The translations under genes and the position numbers were made by a program. Below the pieces are notes generated by a model. It searched no databases, had not been told where the DNA came from, and saw nothing but the letters and a program-made list of their open reading frames with translations. Shown piece after piece: positions 24,060-36,425 of a stretch of DNA of 64,000 nucleotides. The DNA lies in the NCBI GenBank assembly GCA_015183035.1, contig JACZZP010000008.1, positions 558,001 to 622,000 on the forward strand. The letters are read 5' to 3'. Source of the stretch: Meloidogyne chitwoodi (Eukaryota; Nematoda; Chromadorea; Rhabditida; Meloidogynidae). The stretch's first letter is position 1. Every line of letters starts with the position of its first letter.

Positions 24060-27000
24060 TCAGAGCAATTCAGATGAAGCAGTGCATTTTTTAATATCCT
24101 GAATTAATGCTAAAAATTGTTTAAAAAGTTGGCGATTTTGACATCCTTGGGTTAATAAAACTTGCCAAACCTTTTAAAAAAATAATTAAAATAAAATTTA
24201 ATTTATTTTACCTCTTCTTCTCTCAAAGAAACAAAAGTTAATTCATCAACTTCTTCAGCACCAAAATATTTATTAAATTGTTCTTCTAATTTCCATTCAT
24301 TTAATTTATTTTTTACTAATTCTTTTTTAATTAATTAATATTTTATAATTTTTTTTTCATTTTAAAAACCTTTAGTTAAATGTTGAGGAATATAAAAAAT
24401 ATTTTGAGGAATTGTAGAATTATCATATCCAACAATATTATTATTTGAATGGGTAATAATTATTGAATGATGACTACTTGATGATGCTCCCCTTTAAAAG
24501 AGCTGTCTTTTTTAGATTTTAAATATATTGTCCTTATTTTGTTCTTATTTTATTCTTATATCGTCTATGTGTATTATTCAAATAATAATTACCATTGTGT
24601 TTGATTATTAGAATTAAGACTAGTACCAGAACCACTATCAGAAGCACAACCATGTGATTTTTGTTGACTTAATCTGTGTGGTGCTTTTCTCATTATTCTT
24701 TTAGGATCAATTTGAGGAGCTTTTAAAAAGTTTTTAAAAAAATTAAATAATTTACAAACATTTTTGTGTAGCATTTTTCATAACTCTAGATGTACTTTTA
24801 GAGGAATGTTTCCTTGATGGCTCATAACGATGTTTCTAAAAAATATTTTTTTAAATTTAAAAGTTGTAAAAATATTTTTTTACTGTTTTTAAAAGCTCTT
24901 TTTCAGCATTTCTTTGTGCAGCAGAATATAAACCATCAGAATCTCTTTCATCTCCTTCCTCTACCAAAAGCATTCTTCCTATATTTTTTGAAGTTATGGG
25001 TAATAAAGAATGTCCTTTACTCATCCAACTCTAATAATTAAAAAACTTAAGTTTTTAGTATTTTAAAATATTTACAATAGCCATTTGCCTTGCCATAAGT
25101 ACTAAATCATCTTCTGAAGATTTTTTGGGGACAGAAGGTCTAGCATCTCCTCTATAATATTGAATGTTTATTGTTTTCCGGAATGTTTATTTAGTTTTCC
25201 GGAATGTTTATTTAATTTTGCGGAATGGTTATTAAGTTTTCCGGAATGTTTATTTAGCTTTCCGGTATGTTTTTGTTTTCCGGAATGTTTATTTAGTTTT
25301 CCGGAATATTTAAATAATTTTCCGGAATGTTTATTAAATTTTCCGGAATATTTTAAACCTTAAAATATGTTCAGCAAGAACAAAACGTATTGGTCCTTCA
25401 ATTAATTGATGAACATTTTCTGCTGCTAATTTTAACATTGAGGAAGATTGAATGCTTTGATTTAATCCTCCATTTTCTTCTTTTCCTTGATTATTATTTC
25501 CATTTGAGTCTTCATTAATTCCTAATCCAATTAAATTTTTTCCAATACTTTCAAGTGCTTTTCTAGTTTGTTAGTTTTTTAAATAATTATTTTATGAATT
25601 AAAAGTTGAAATATATTTTTTTGAGATGGGAGCAAAATGGCTGTGATTAAATGAATTTTAAGCTAAATTTTAAATTTTCAGACACTCAAAAAGTCATTTC
25701 AACGCAGAAATTTTTTTTGAGTGTCTTTCGCACTCAACCGGTTTAATTAAAAGGAAATGCTGGCTGACTGTTCCAGAATTTTTTGAAATTTTTAGATTAC
25801 GCTGACCTATTCCTGAACAAAGATTATGTAAAATATTTGCGCGACCCTTTTTCATTTTTTAAAATTAATATTGTAGTTAATATTTTAGTATTTAGTTAAA
25901 TGGTGTTTAATAAAGAAACAGCAAAGCTGGCTCGAGGGAAGCAAGAAGATAAAAGAACAATTAAGAGTGTAAATGGACAAATGATTGCTAACGGTTTACT
26001 TTTTACTTTAATTTTAAGTGTTTTTTGTTTTATTTAGATTACTGGAAGTATAAAAAAGATCCCGTTTTTGTGAAACAACTCCTAACTGCTTTGGCTTATA
26101 TGCATAGTCGTGGAATTGTTCATTTGGATTTAAAACCAAATGTTATTTTGTTACAAGATGATCATTTAAGACTTGCTGATTTTGGTCAAAGCAGGTTATT
26201 TCTTTTTTTTAGTTTTCGGTTATTATTTTACAGACGTTTAATTAACGGAAAACTTTTGGGTGGCGCAATTAAATCAAATCTAGAATTTGTTTCTCCAGAA
26301 ATTGTAGCAGGAACAGAAACAGTCACTTTAGCTGTTGATATGTGGAGTGTTGGAGCTCTTACTTGTAAAATAACCTTTTGATAATTTTATTAAAAAAATA
26401 AATATTCAGATGTCCTTCTCTTCGGTCAATCTCCGTTTCTTGGTGATAATGATGAAGAAACTTTACAAAATATTTTAAAAGGCGAATTTCAAATTGATGA
26501 GTCAAACAAACAAATTTCTTCAGATGCTTATGATTTTATAAAGAAACTTTTGGTTCTAGATCCACAGTTAGTTTTAAATTATTTTCAAAATATAAATCTA
26601 ATCATTAAGTTGTCGTCTTACTGTTCAACAGGCATTAACTCATAATTGGTTATCTGACCCTTCATTAGATGATGCCAAACTTTCTACTGACTGTTTACGA
26701 GAAGTTAAATATCGTCATCAATGGTTAGAACACCGTATTTTTGTACAACGAACTAATGAAATGATAGAAGAGGAGATGAGGACAGATGAGACTTTGTTTG
26801 ATGTAGGCATTTAAATTAATTTTAATTTAAATAAATTTAATTATTCTATTTTTTTGTTCCAAAAAATATATTTCAACTTTTAATTCATAAAAATAATTAT
26901 TAAAAAAAACTAACAAACCTAAGTCTGGCAGGAGTTATTGCACCACGATAAGTTATTTGCTTAAAATTTATTTAATTTATAAAATATTTTATTAGTGCCT

Positions 27001-29263
27001 TTCTATTAGAATATATCATAAATTAATTTACTTGATTATTCTGACTGCTTGCACTTCCTTCACGTGGTCTTGTAACAGCCCCGGTAATTTTACTTCCACC
27101 TTTCTTTAACCAATGAATACATAAAAGTTCCATACATTCACGATTAAGTTCTGAATACATTGCTAAATCTAAAGCAGAGAATGGCTCTTTTGTAGTAGAT
27201 AAAATGCGTGGATTGGCCAAATAACGAAGTAAAAGTTGAACCATTAAACTTTCTCTAAATTATGTTTTTTTACTTAATTCAAAAAAATAAAATTATTTAA
27301 AAATAATAATTTCTAGTTCCTAAATAAATCAAATTTACTATTTTAAATATTTTATTAAAAATATTTTTTTTTAAAATTTACCCTGCAACAACTGAAAACA
27401 TTAACGCTGTCTTTTTAAATAAAAAAAATAAAAGTAAAAAAATAAAATTAAAATATACCATTCCCAAAACATTTTCTTGAGCATCAACAGCACCACCCTT
27501 TCCAACTTTTAAAAGAATTTCTGCCTTTAAAAATAAATAATTAATTAATTTTAATTTAATTAACATACACAACGTAATTGCCCTGATACAGCTGCATACA
27601 TTAAAGGGGTTAATCCGTATTGTAAATTATTTGGAATTTCTCCTTCTCTAAGCAATTTGGTTAATTCTTGTTCATCACCAGATTGAATAACTAATCTAAT
27701 GTCAACTAAAAAATTAATATTTTTTATTAAAAAATATTATTTAATTTAAGCAAGTTTTTTTTACCTTTTTTTGGTGGCTCTTGCAATGTATTTTCAGTAT
27801 AATTCAGTCTCATTAATATTTCAGGCAATCCTAATAACTGACCCATTCTAACAACATCTAATCCATTTAATCGTTTAATTTGATGCCAAATATGGGCATT
27901 TCTGAATAAATTATTTTTATTAATTTAAAATTAAATAAAATACTGTTGTTTTAAAAAACCACATATTTGAATATCCATTTCAAAAAAGGCAACCTGAAAG
28001 ATTAAAAAAATTAAAAAATATTAAAAAGACCATATAAGGAGTAGGAGAAATTTGATGAGGACGAGCACTTGGTTTTGGATCTACAGCAACATTTAAACTT
28101 TTTAATGTTCTAACAACTGCTAAATGACGTCCAGCACATGCTAATGTCATTGCAGAAAGGCCAAGACCACTTTATAAATTTTTAATAAAATATTTATCGT
28201 AAATTTTTTTTTTACCTCAAAACATGAGCATTAGCACCATAATTAGCTAATAAAGTAACTATATCTTGATGCCCCTCACGACAGGCATGTAAAAAAGGAG
28301 TCTAGACAAAATAAATATAATTTATTTATTTATACACTGTTTTAAATTAAAAATTTATTTATAATTAATTTTTGATGAAAATGATTTAAAAAATAATTAA
28401 AATACCCAAAAAAGCCAATTAAATGAATTATTTTATTTATTTATTTTACCATTCCTGCGTAATTAGCAATTTCCACACTTGCACCTTCTTTAATTAAAAA
28501 TTCAACCTGAGATATATTATAAATTATTTATTTTAAAAGAAGAAATTAAATTACAAGTCTACGATGTCCTTTCGCTGAGGCAATTTGTAGTGCTTTAAAT
28601 ATTTATTTATTAAAATTAATAATTTAGTAAAATTATAAAATATTTTTTATTATAACTTAAATGTATGTATTTTGCGGATAAATCAGAATTTATTTATACT
28701 ATTCTTATATTTTCCGGAAAATAATAATTATATTTCAAAGCAAACCAGAATATGAAACAAACGATAATTTTTATTTTTTCCGGAAAAATCCGAATGATAT
28801 TTCAAAGCAAATCAGAAAATGAAACAAACAATAATTCTTGTATTTTCAGGAAAAATCAGAATTATATTTCAAAGCAAATCAGAATATGAAATAATAATTT
28901 TTGTAATTTTAAGAAGAAGCAATATATTTCAAAGCAAACCAGAATTGAAACGAATAATAATTTTTGTATTTTCAGGAAAAATCAGAATTATTAATTCAGA
29001 AAACTCAAAATTAATTGAGAATTATATTTTCCGTCCATAAGAAAAATAAAAATTAAATATAATTTCCGGAAAACAGGTAGTCTAAATAATAAAAGAATAA
29101 TAAAAATACCTGTAACTCCATCATCATCTTCTTCATCAGCATCAATTCCTCCATTTAAGTATTTTGCAACTTCATTTAAATTGCCACGTTTACAACTTTC
29201 CAACATATTCATTTTGTCTCTTTCTGATTCCTCAAACCAATCTGCACCTTTTTTTCCACTCAT
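24060..29263 (-). CDS. Ankyrin-repeat protein with C-terminal SAM-like domain (ANKS3/ANKS6-like)
   Basis: Twenty exons, about 702 residues: 29263-29110, 28592-28555, 28506-28450, 28301-28216, 28169-28031, 27993-27960, 27901-27765, 27705-27569, 27524-27459, 27410-27382, 27248-27032, 26959-26919, 25562-25359, 25151-25076, 25030-24884, 24835-24760, 24719-24593, 24491-24370, 24321-24212 and 24170-24060. The N-terminal half has ankyrin repeats (TPFLHACREGHQDIVTLLAN, then LTPLMYAAVSGQL). The middle is unassigned (ENVHQLIEGPIRFVLAEHIL), followed by a Ser/Asn-rich linker. The last two exons give a divergent SAM-like fold (NKYFGAEEVDELTFVSLREE, then LFKQFLALIQDI). All phases match except between exons 6 and 7, where one base is missing from the frame. 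The join 26919 to 25562 (AG|A, Arg) spans a plus-strand kinase gene. ANKS3/ANKS6 proteins are ciliary scaffolds. That role is inferred from domain order only. Confidence 0.8.
25165..25355. repeat. 22-bp minisatellite with TTTTCCGGAATGTTTATT core
   Basis: About nine slightly varied copies inside an intron of the ankyrin/SAM gene. One of several intronic arrays in this window with the core TTCCGGAATGTTT. Confidence 0.9.
25900..26814 (+). CDS. Truncated Ser/Thr kinase-like gene nested in the ankyrin gene intron
   Basis: Five exons in frame, 247 residues: 25900-25993, 26038-26194, 26234-26364, 26410-26566 and 26610-26814. It holds the kinase C-lobe only. Visible are VKQLLTALAYMHSRGIVHLD, DFG as LRLADFGQ (Asp79), the activation segment end LEFVSPEIVAGTE, DMWSVGAL, and subdomain XI DPHCRLTVQQALTHNWL. 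The glycine loop and VAIK lysine are missing. The catalytic loop reads HLDLKPNV, so Val67 replaces the Mg-binding Asn. The pattern and the tail LREVKYRHQWLEHRIFVQ recall CAMK-group giant muscle kinases (UNC-89/obscurin), Trio or DAPK, and I cannot choose among them. It is probably a pseudokinase or a decayed duplicate, yet the frame and splice sites are intact. It lies antisense within intron 12 of the ankyrin/SAM gene. Confidence 0.72.
28660..29080. repeat. Minisatellite, about 68-bp unit, TTCCGGAAAAATCAGAAT core
   Basis: Five to six diverged units with TTTTCCGGAAAAATCAGAAT, ATTTCAAAGCAAATCAGAAT and GAAACAAACAATAATTTTTG. It fills the first intron of the ankyrin gene and joins the two repeat cores seen elsewhere. 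Confidence 0.8.
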
Positions 29264-29539
29264 TTTAATTTTTTAAATTAAAATAAATTATAATAAAATA
29301 AAAAAAAATAAACAAAAAAATTTCTTAACGTTAATAATTTTTAATAAAATGATATGCGCATATTGATCAGCCGATTAATGATTTATTAATTAATCAATAG
29401 TGTAAAAGGCGAATTATAATCAAAGTTATACCTTTTTATTATAATAATTTTATCAAAATTTTTTTGTATTTTCCGGAAAAACCAGAATAAAATATTTATC
29501 GAAAAATAAAATAAAAATATAAACATAAATTATCAAATA

Positions 29540-31088
29540 TTAGCTAATAAATTTATTAATATTTTGGATAGGACACACTTTAATTGTATTAATATTCTGT
29601 GATTTTTGTTTTTTAAATTTTAGTTGTTTATTGATAGCTTCACGATATATACTACTAAAATTAATTTTTTATTTTTATTTATTAAATAAATAGAATTACC
29701 TAAAAATATAAAGTACAGGAGTTTCTGAAGATGCACCAATATTTATAAAAATACCTTCAAAAACACCTACTGACCAAATCTAGATATATTTTAAATATTT
29801 TTAAATATTATTTTTTTAATTTTACTTGTATATCATTTAAATTAAAATAATGATTAATAATTAAACGACAACTACAACCAATTACATAACCACCAATAAC
29901 AATTGAAACTATTAAAATGAGAGATTTAAGAAGACGTGATTGAGTGTCAGAATTGACTTCATTATTATTATTACCTTAAATAAAAATATAAAAAAGAAAT
30001 TATATTAAAAAATTACCAGAACTAAAGCAACGAACAACTATCCAAACAAGTATGTAAAATACAACATTAAAGGAACATAAAAGCATTATAAATTGAAATA
30101 TTATTTCAATATCTAGAACCAATAAATCACTAATATATCCAGTAACTGGAAGTGTTGGATATTTAAATGATAAAGTTATAGAATTTATTGACATCCAAAT
30201 ACCACTAATTACAGCCAAAAATGTATGAAAAAATAAATATGGACGAATTTTTAAAATTTTATATTTAATTGGAAATAAAACAGAAAAAAGTCTATCAGCT
30301 GCTGTAGAACACATTGTAGTCTGAGCTGCTGTTAGACCAAAAATTGAATGAATTTGGAAGTATAAAGCAGTAGAATAATTAATAAAATTAATTCCACTGA
30401 CTGTAACTACTAAAAATAGAAAATGTGCTGATTGATGAAGAATTTCAAAGAATGCAGTTAATGCCAATAAATAATTTGTTGGTCCTCTCAAATTTCTTAA
30501 AGTTTAATTATAATTTAAATAAAATTAAAATTAAAACTTGTTTTGAAAAGTAACAAAAATTAAGAGAAAATTTGTAACAATTCCTGTAATTCCAATAACA
30601 TTCATCATCACAGCAGGTATAATTAATGCTGAACTTGTACCAGAATTTTTATATTGTGCGTATAACTTAAACAAAAACATTAATTTATCTTTCCGGAAAA
30701 ATTAAATAATTGTTTAAACATTAAAACATCACAGCAACATTCAAACAAACAAAAACATTTTTTACTGTTTCCGGAAAAAATTACATTAAAGCATAACAAA
30801 TATCAATAAAACTTGAAAACATTTAATAAAACATGTTAAAAACAATGTACTTTTTCCGAACATAAAAAAATTATTCAAACATCTAAAAACAAATAAAAGT
30901 AAAAAATACAAAACATTATTAAAACTCAAACATTATAGAAACATTAAATATTGTTTTCGAAAACATTAAAAAATTAATTGATCATTAAACATCTTAGAAA
31001 ATTAATAAAACAAAAAATATTTTAAGCAAAAAATTACCATATAATTGGGAAAATTTAAAATATTTGTTTGATTGTCTGAAGATTGCAT
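29540..31088 (-). CDS. Srsx-type chemoreceptor (7TM GPCR), copy 1
   Basis: Six exons, 333 residues: 31088-31038, 30665-30538, 30495-30017, 29974-29826, 29779-29700 and 29654-29540. A short polar N-terminus precedes hydrophobic segments and the nematode motif CSTAADRLFSVLFPIKYK, where DRL stands for the DRY-type motif after TM3. The sequence IGASSETPVLYIFRSSIYRE marks TM7 and the start of the tail. Srsx proteins are chemosensory receptors of the rhodopsin-like class. The family is assigned from these motifs, and the ligand is unknown. The gene is the left arm of an inverted duplication with 33672-35221 and shares its intron positions and phases (0,2,1,0,2). The tail is shorter than in copies 2 and 3. 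Confidence 0.85.
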
Positions 31089-33671
31089 TATTTAATTTAA
31101 TATTTTATTAAATATAATTTAAAATTAAATCTTAAAAATTAAAATAAAAAAATTTTAAAATATATTTAAAAGGCTAATTAAAATGTAAAAGTTTATTTAA
31201 AAAATTAAATATCACAAATTTCTAAAAAAATTTAATTTCTTTTTAATTAAAATTATTTCTAAAAAAGTTAAAAAAATGCTTATGACATGCAAAAATTTTT
31301 TTGAATGTATTTACAATTAAAATTATTCTAAAAATATATAAAAATAATTTAAAAAATTTGATTAATTTATTTACAAAAATTATTCCTTTTTATAAAGAAA
31401 CTCAAAAAAGAAAGCTTAAACTTTGAATACAAAAATGAAAATGTTTAAAGATAAAAATGTATGAAAATTAATTAAATATATAATTTTATACATTTAACAT
31501 AAAATTTATTAGAATTAATTAAATTTATCATCACAAAATTCACTACTCTATTTCTAATTAATAGCAAAAATATTATAAAATTATTCTTAAAATAATTTTC
31601 TAATTCTTTATGCTCACTTTTAATTATTTATTACTGTTTTAAAATAAATTTCATATATTTTTTTTGAAAAAATTTAAAAAATGAAATAGTTACACATTTT
31701 ATTTCCTTCAACATTAATTTTAATAACACTTTTAAGAAAAAATTTTCGTGTGTGAAGTATAAATTTAATATATTTATTTTGTATTTTCTCGATTTTTTTT
31801 ACCGAATGTGTTTTAAAAAATTACTGATTTGTATTATGTTGCCATAAGCAACTTTAATAATAAAAAGTTAAAATGTTTTAATTTAAAATATGCGTGTGTT
31901 GACTTTATTACTTATTCCAAAATACAAACAAATTTTTATGAAAAAAGAGGTGTTATGTTTTCAAGTTTTAATTTTTATTGGTGTTTTTTAACTATTTAAT
32001 TGATGTTTTAAAGTTTAAGTATTTTATATATTTGTAATGTTTCTAGAATTTTTGTAAGTTTTGATAATCCAAGTTTTAGTGATATTTTGGTATGTTCGAA
32101 TAATTGTTTTAATGTTTTATGTTTTGTTAATGTTATTTTATGTTTTTCAATCTTTTAATGATATTTTTGACTATTAGTTTTTCAATGTTTTTATTAATGT
32201 TTCTGGGAAATTAAACATTTCTAAACAAATGTTTAAAATAATATTAAATATTTATTCCCAATATTAAAAAATTATTTAGTATACCTAATTTAAATTAAAT
32301 AAATAATTTAAATATTTCTTGAAATAATTTAAAAAACATCTCTTTTATTAAAATATATGTATTTAAATAAATAAATATATATTTCTTGAATTAAAAAAAA
32401 TTTTTTTTAAACCTTGTGGGACAAGAGAATTAATATAAAAATAAAATATTAATATTTGATATTTTAAACAAAAACTTAATATTTTTAAAAATATTAAGTT
32501 TTTTTTATATTTTGACATAATTTTTTGTTTTTAATTCTTTTTAATTTATTTTTATTTATTTTTATTTTTATTTATTTTTATTTTATTTAAATAAAAATAA
32601 AACTGCTATTTTTAAATATTATTTTAATTAATTAAATAAATGTCAAAATATTAAATATTTATTTAAAGCTATTTTTCTTAAAAATAAACATTTCTCTAAT
32701 TAAAAATTAAAAATAATAAAGAATTGTGTAAAAATTACTTGACATTAACATAACTCTGCAGAACTTATTAAACTTAAACATTTGTGTTTAAAATTACGCA
32801 ATTAAAATTTTTTTAATTCTGTCAGAGTTGAAAAATCAAATTTTAAAAATTATTTAACTAATTTATATTTTTAATATTTATTTATTTTTATTTAAATAAA
32901 TATTTATGTGTACATATGGTCAATTTTTTCTATTTTTGTTACTTTTTAGAGTAACATAGATATTATTTTAATTTTTTATAAAAATAAATCACCTGCTTTA
33001 TTCAATTTTTCCTTATAAAATCTCAAATTATTTATTTAAATTAAATTAATTAAACAATTTATGTATGTATATTAAATTAATAAATATATAAAATCTATCT
33101 AGGAGTCAGATAATTATTTAAATAAATATAGGCAAAAAGACACTAAAAAGGCAAGGAATAAAGCTCTTAAAAGTTTTATTTTATTCTTTTTTATTTAAAA
33201 AAATAAAATTTAAAAAATTGTAGATTGGGATAGTGAATAAAATTTAATTTATTTTTTATCTAAAAATGGCTGTTCAGAATTTACATAATTAATTTAATTA
33301 ATTATGTAAATTAGGAAATTTAAAAAGTTCCTTGTACAAATTTAATGAATTTTTATACATTTTAATCTTTAAACAATTTTATTTGTATTCAAAATTTTAT
33401 ATAAATTATTTTTTTAATTTTTTTATTAAAAATGGAATAATTTTAATTGTAAATACATTTTTAAAAAAATTTTTTGCATGACAATAGCATTTTCTTTAAA
33501 TTTTTAGAAATACTTTTAATTAACAAGGAATTTAAATTATTTTTTTTAATTTGTGATATTTAATTAATAAAATAAAATTTTAAAATTTATTTAGGAAAAT
33601 ATTTCTTTAAAATTTTCATTTAATTTAATTTTTAAAATTTATAATAATTTTATTTAATAAAATATTAAATT
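31089..33671. other. Divergent upstream region between two inverted receptor genes
   Basis: No exon seen. The outer ~400 bp on each side (31089-31490 and 33335-33671) are recognisable reverse complements, sharing AATACATTTTTAAAAAAATT-like and GTTTAAAGAT-AAAATGTAT blocks, so the promoters were duplicated with the genes. The centre is unique AT-rich DNA. A near-perfect palindrome, TTTACATAATTAATTTAATT onward, lies at 33280-33312. Confidence 0.65.
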
Positions 33672-35221
33672 ATGCAATATTCAGACAATCAAACAAATAT
33701 TTTAAATTTTCCTAATAATATGGTAATTTTTTGCTTAAAATATTTTTTGTTTTATTAATTTTCTAAGAAGTTTTAATATTCTTAATTTTTTCGAAAACAA
33801 TAATTAATGTTTTGTATTTTTGATATTTTATTTAATGTTTTTAGATATTTTGTAATTTGTTAATTTTTAAGTTAACAGTAAAATGTTTTTAGATGTTTTG
33901 ATGTTTGAATGTTTTGTTAAATGTTTTCTCATGTTTTTAATTTCTATTGATGTTGTAATGTTTAAAAAATTATTTACTTTTTCCGGAAAGATTAATTAAT
34001 GTTTTTGTTTAAGTTATATTCGCAATATAAAAATTCTGGTACAAGTTCAGCATTAATTATACCTTCTGTGTTGATGAATGTTGCTGGAATCCCAGGAATT
34101 GCTGCAAATTTACTTTTAATTTTTGTTACTATTCATAACAAGTTTTTTATTTTAATTTTATTTAAATTATAATTAAATTTAAGAAATTTGAGAGGACCAA
34201 CAAATTATTTATTGGCATTAACTGCATTCTTTGAAATTCTTCATCAATCAGCACATTTTCTATTTTTAGTAGTTACAGTCAGTGGAATTAATTTTATTAA
34301 TTATTCTACTGCTTTATGCTTCCAAATTCATTCAATTTTTGGTGTAACAGCTTCTCAGACTACAATGTGTTCTACAGCTGCTGACAGACTTTTTTCTGTT
34401 TTATTTCCAATTAAATATAAAATTTTAAAAATTCGTCCATATTTATTTTTTCATACATTTTTGGCTGTAATTAGTGGTATTTGGATGTCAATAAATGCTA
34501 TAAATTTATCAATTAAATATCCAACACTTCCTGTTACTGGATATATTAGTGATTTATTGGTTTTAGATATGGAAATAATATTTCATTTTATAATGATTTT
34601 ATGTGCTGTAAATATTGTACTTTATCTACTCATTTGGATAGTTGTTCGTTGTTTTAGTTTTGGTAATTTTTTTAATATAATTTCTTTTTTATATTTTTAT
34701 TTAAGGTAACAATAATAATAATGAAGTCAATTCTGACACTCAATCTCGTCTTCTTAAATCTCTCATTTTAATAGTTTCAATTGTTATTGGAGGTTATGTA
34801 ATTAACAATATTTGTCGAATTATTATTGATCATTTCTTCAATTTAAATGATATACAAGTATATTAAAATTAAAGCAATATTTTTTATATTTTTTAAATTC
34901 AGATATGGTCAATAAATGTATTTGGGGGTATTCTCCTTAATATTGGTGCTTCAGCAGAAACTCCTACACTTTATATTTTTAGGTCTTTTAATAAAATTAA
35001 AAATGACAATTTGAAATTATTTTTTTAGTAGTGTTTATCGTGAAGCAATCAACAAACAATTTAAAAAACTTTTCTGCAAAAAATCAATGAATAATGTAAT
35101 TTCTGCTATTCCTGTTGGTTTACTCAATTCTAGTGCGGAAGGAAATGGAAAAACAAAACAATTACCAATGAAAAATAAGGACAGTAAAACTAAAAACATT
35201 AGAAAACTTTCTTACACTTAA
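33672..35221 (+). CDS. Srsx-type chemoreceptor (7TM GPCR), copy 2
   Basis: Six exons, 360 residues: 33672-33722, 34014-34141, 34184-34662, 34706-34857, 34903-34982 and 35029-35221. Nearly identical to copy 1 in exon 3, including CSTAADRLFSVLFPIKYK, but in reverse orientation. The cytoplasmic tail is longer and Lys-rich after YREAINKQFKKLFCKKS. TM segments, intron phases and the GNNNNNEVNSDTQSRLL loop match copy 1. Substitutions cluster in TM1-TM2 and in TM6. The frame is intact, so both copies look functional. Confidence 0.85.
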
Positions 35222-36425
35222 ACATCCCATAAACATTATAATAGTTTCCGAAAACATGAGAAAAACATGACAATTGTTTCCGGAAACATTAGAAAAACAT
35301 GACAATTAGTTCCGAAAACAGTAGAAACATCAATTAGATATTAATGTTTTAAATTGATATTTCTAAATGTTTTTAATGTTTTTGGGATTTTGTATGTTCA
35401 AATAGTTGTGATGTTACTAAATGTAAATTTAATTGTCCACTTGAGATTATGTATGTATTTCTCTCCCTATAAATACTCCCACATTTCTCTCTAACATAAA
35501 TTTAATTATTTATTATTAATGTTGTAGTGTTGTTTTATGTTAGTTAATAAAATTATTGGTTGTTTGTTAGTTTAAATAAAAATAAACAACTCTAATTTAT
35601 TAATTGAATAACTTTTTAAATATTAATAGACTTTAATTTAAATCAAGTCCCCCCATTAAATAATTAAACAATAAGTACCAAATACGACATATTCTAATTT
35701 TTTTAGATACTAATTTTTTACTTTTCATTTTAACTTGCTTTTTCTACTAACTTAAATACAATGTTAAAATATAACGCAGAAACATTTTTTCCATTTTTAT
35801 ATGGAATGATTTAATTAATGAAAAATTTTGTATTTTTTATATAAAATTGTATAAAATAATTAATAATAAAAAGATAGGAATAAATTAATTTTAAATCTTT
35901 TCAGTTTTAAATCTTTGCAAATTTTCAAAATAAATTGGTTTCTTTGACATTAACGAACCGATAAATAATTAATTCTAAAAATTTATTTTTAGAATTAATT
36001 ATTTATTCAATTTTCTAATTAATTAAAAAATTGGTTTACTTAATAATAAAATAAATTCCAGATGTATGTATTAAAAAGATTTTTCAATATTTTATTTCTA
36101 AAAAATTGTAGTTTCTTGAGTATTTTTTAATTAAAAAAATTTTTTTTTAATTTTAAAATAAATTTGAAGTTTTTATCTTGCTTGATGAAAATATTATAAT
36201 TTTATATTTTTAAATAAATAAAATTGCAAAAATATTCCCACGATCAGAAATCAAGCATATTAATAAAAAGTTTATAAAAATTAAAAAAATTCAACCACAA
36301 AATTATACATATGTGTTTAACTACAAAATAATTTTTTTTAAATTAATTTCATTTTTTTAAATTTATTTTTGTTTTTTAATCATTTTATTTTTAAATTTTA
36401 GTTCTGTTTATTTTAATTTAAAAAT
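35222..36425. other. Spacer between receptors 2 and 3
   Basis: AT-rich, no exon seen. The first 110 bp carry two to three copies of a GTTTCCGGAAACATTAGAAA-type repeat just past the stop codon of receptor 2. A short inverted pair, TTCTAAAAATTTATTTTTAG, lies near 35970. Confidence 0.5.

Noticed and set aside
25160..25363. Cys/Phe/Pro-rich frame resembling a repeat protein
   Set aside because: It is translation of the 22-bp minisatellite in an intron.
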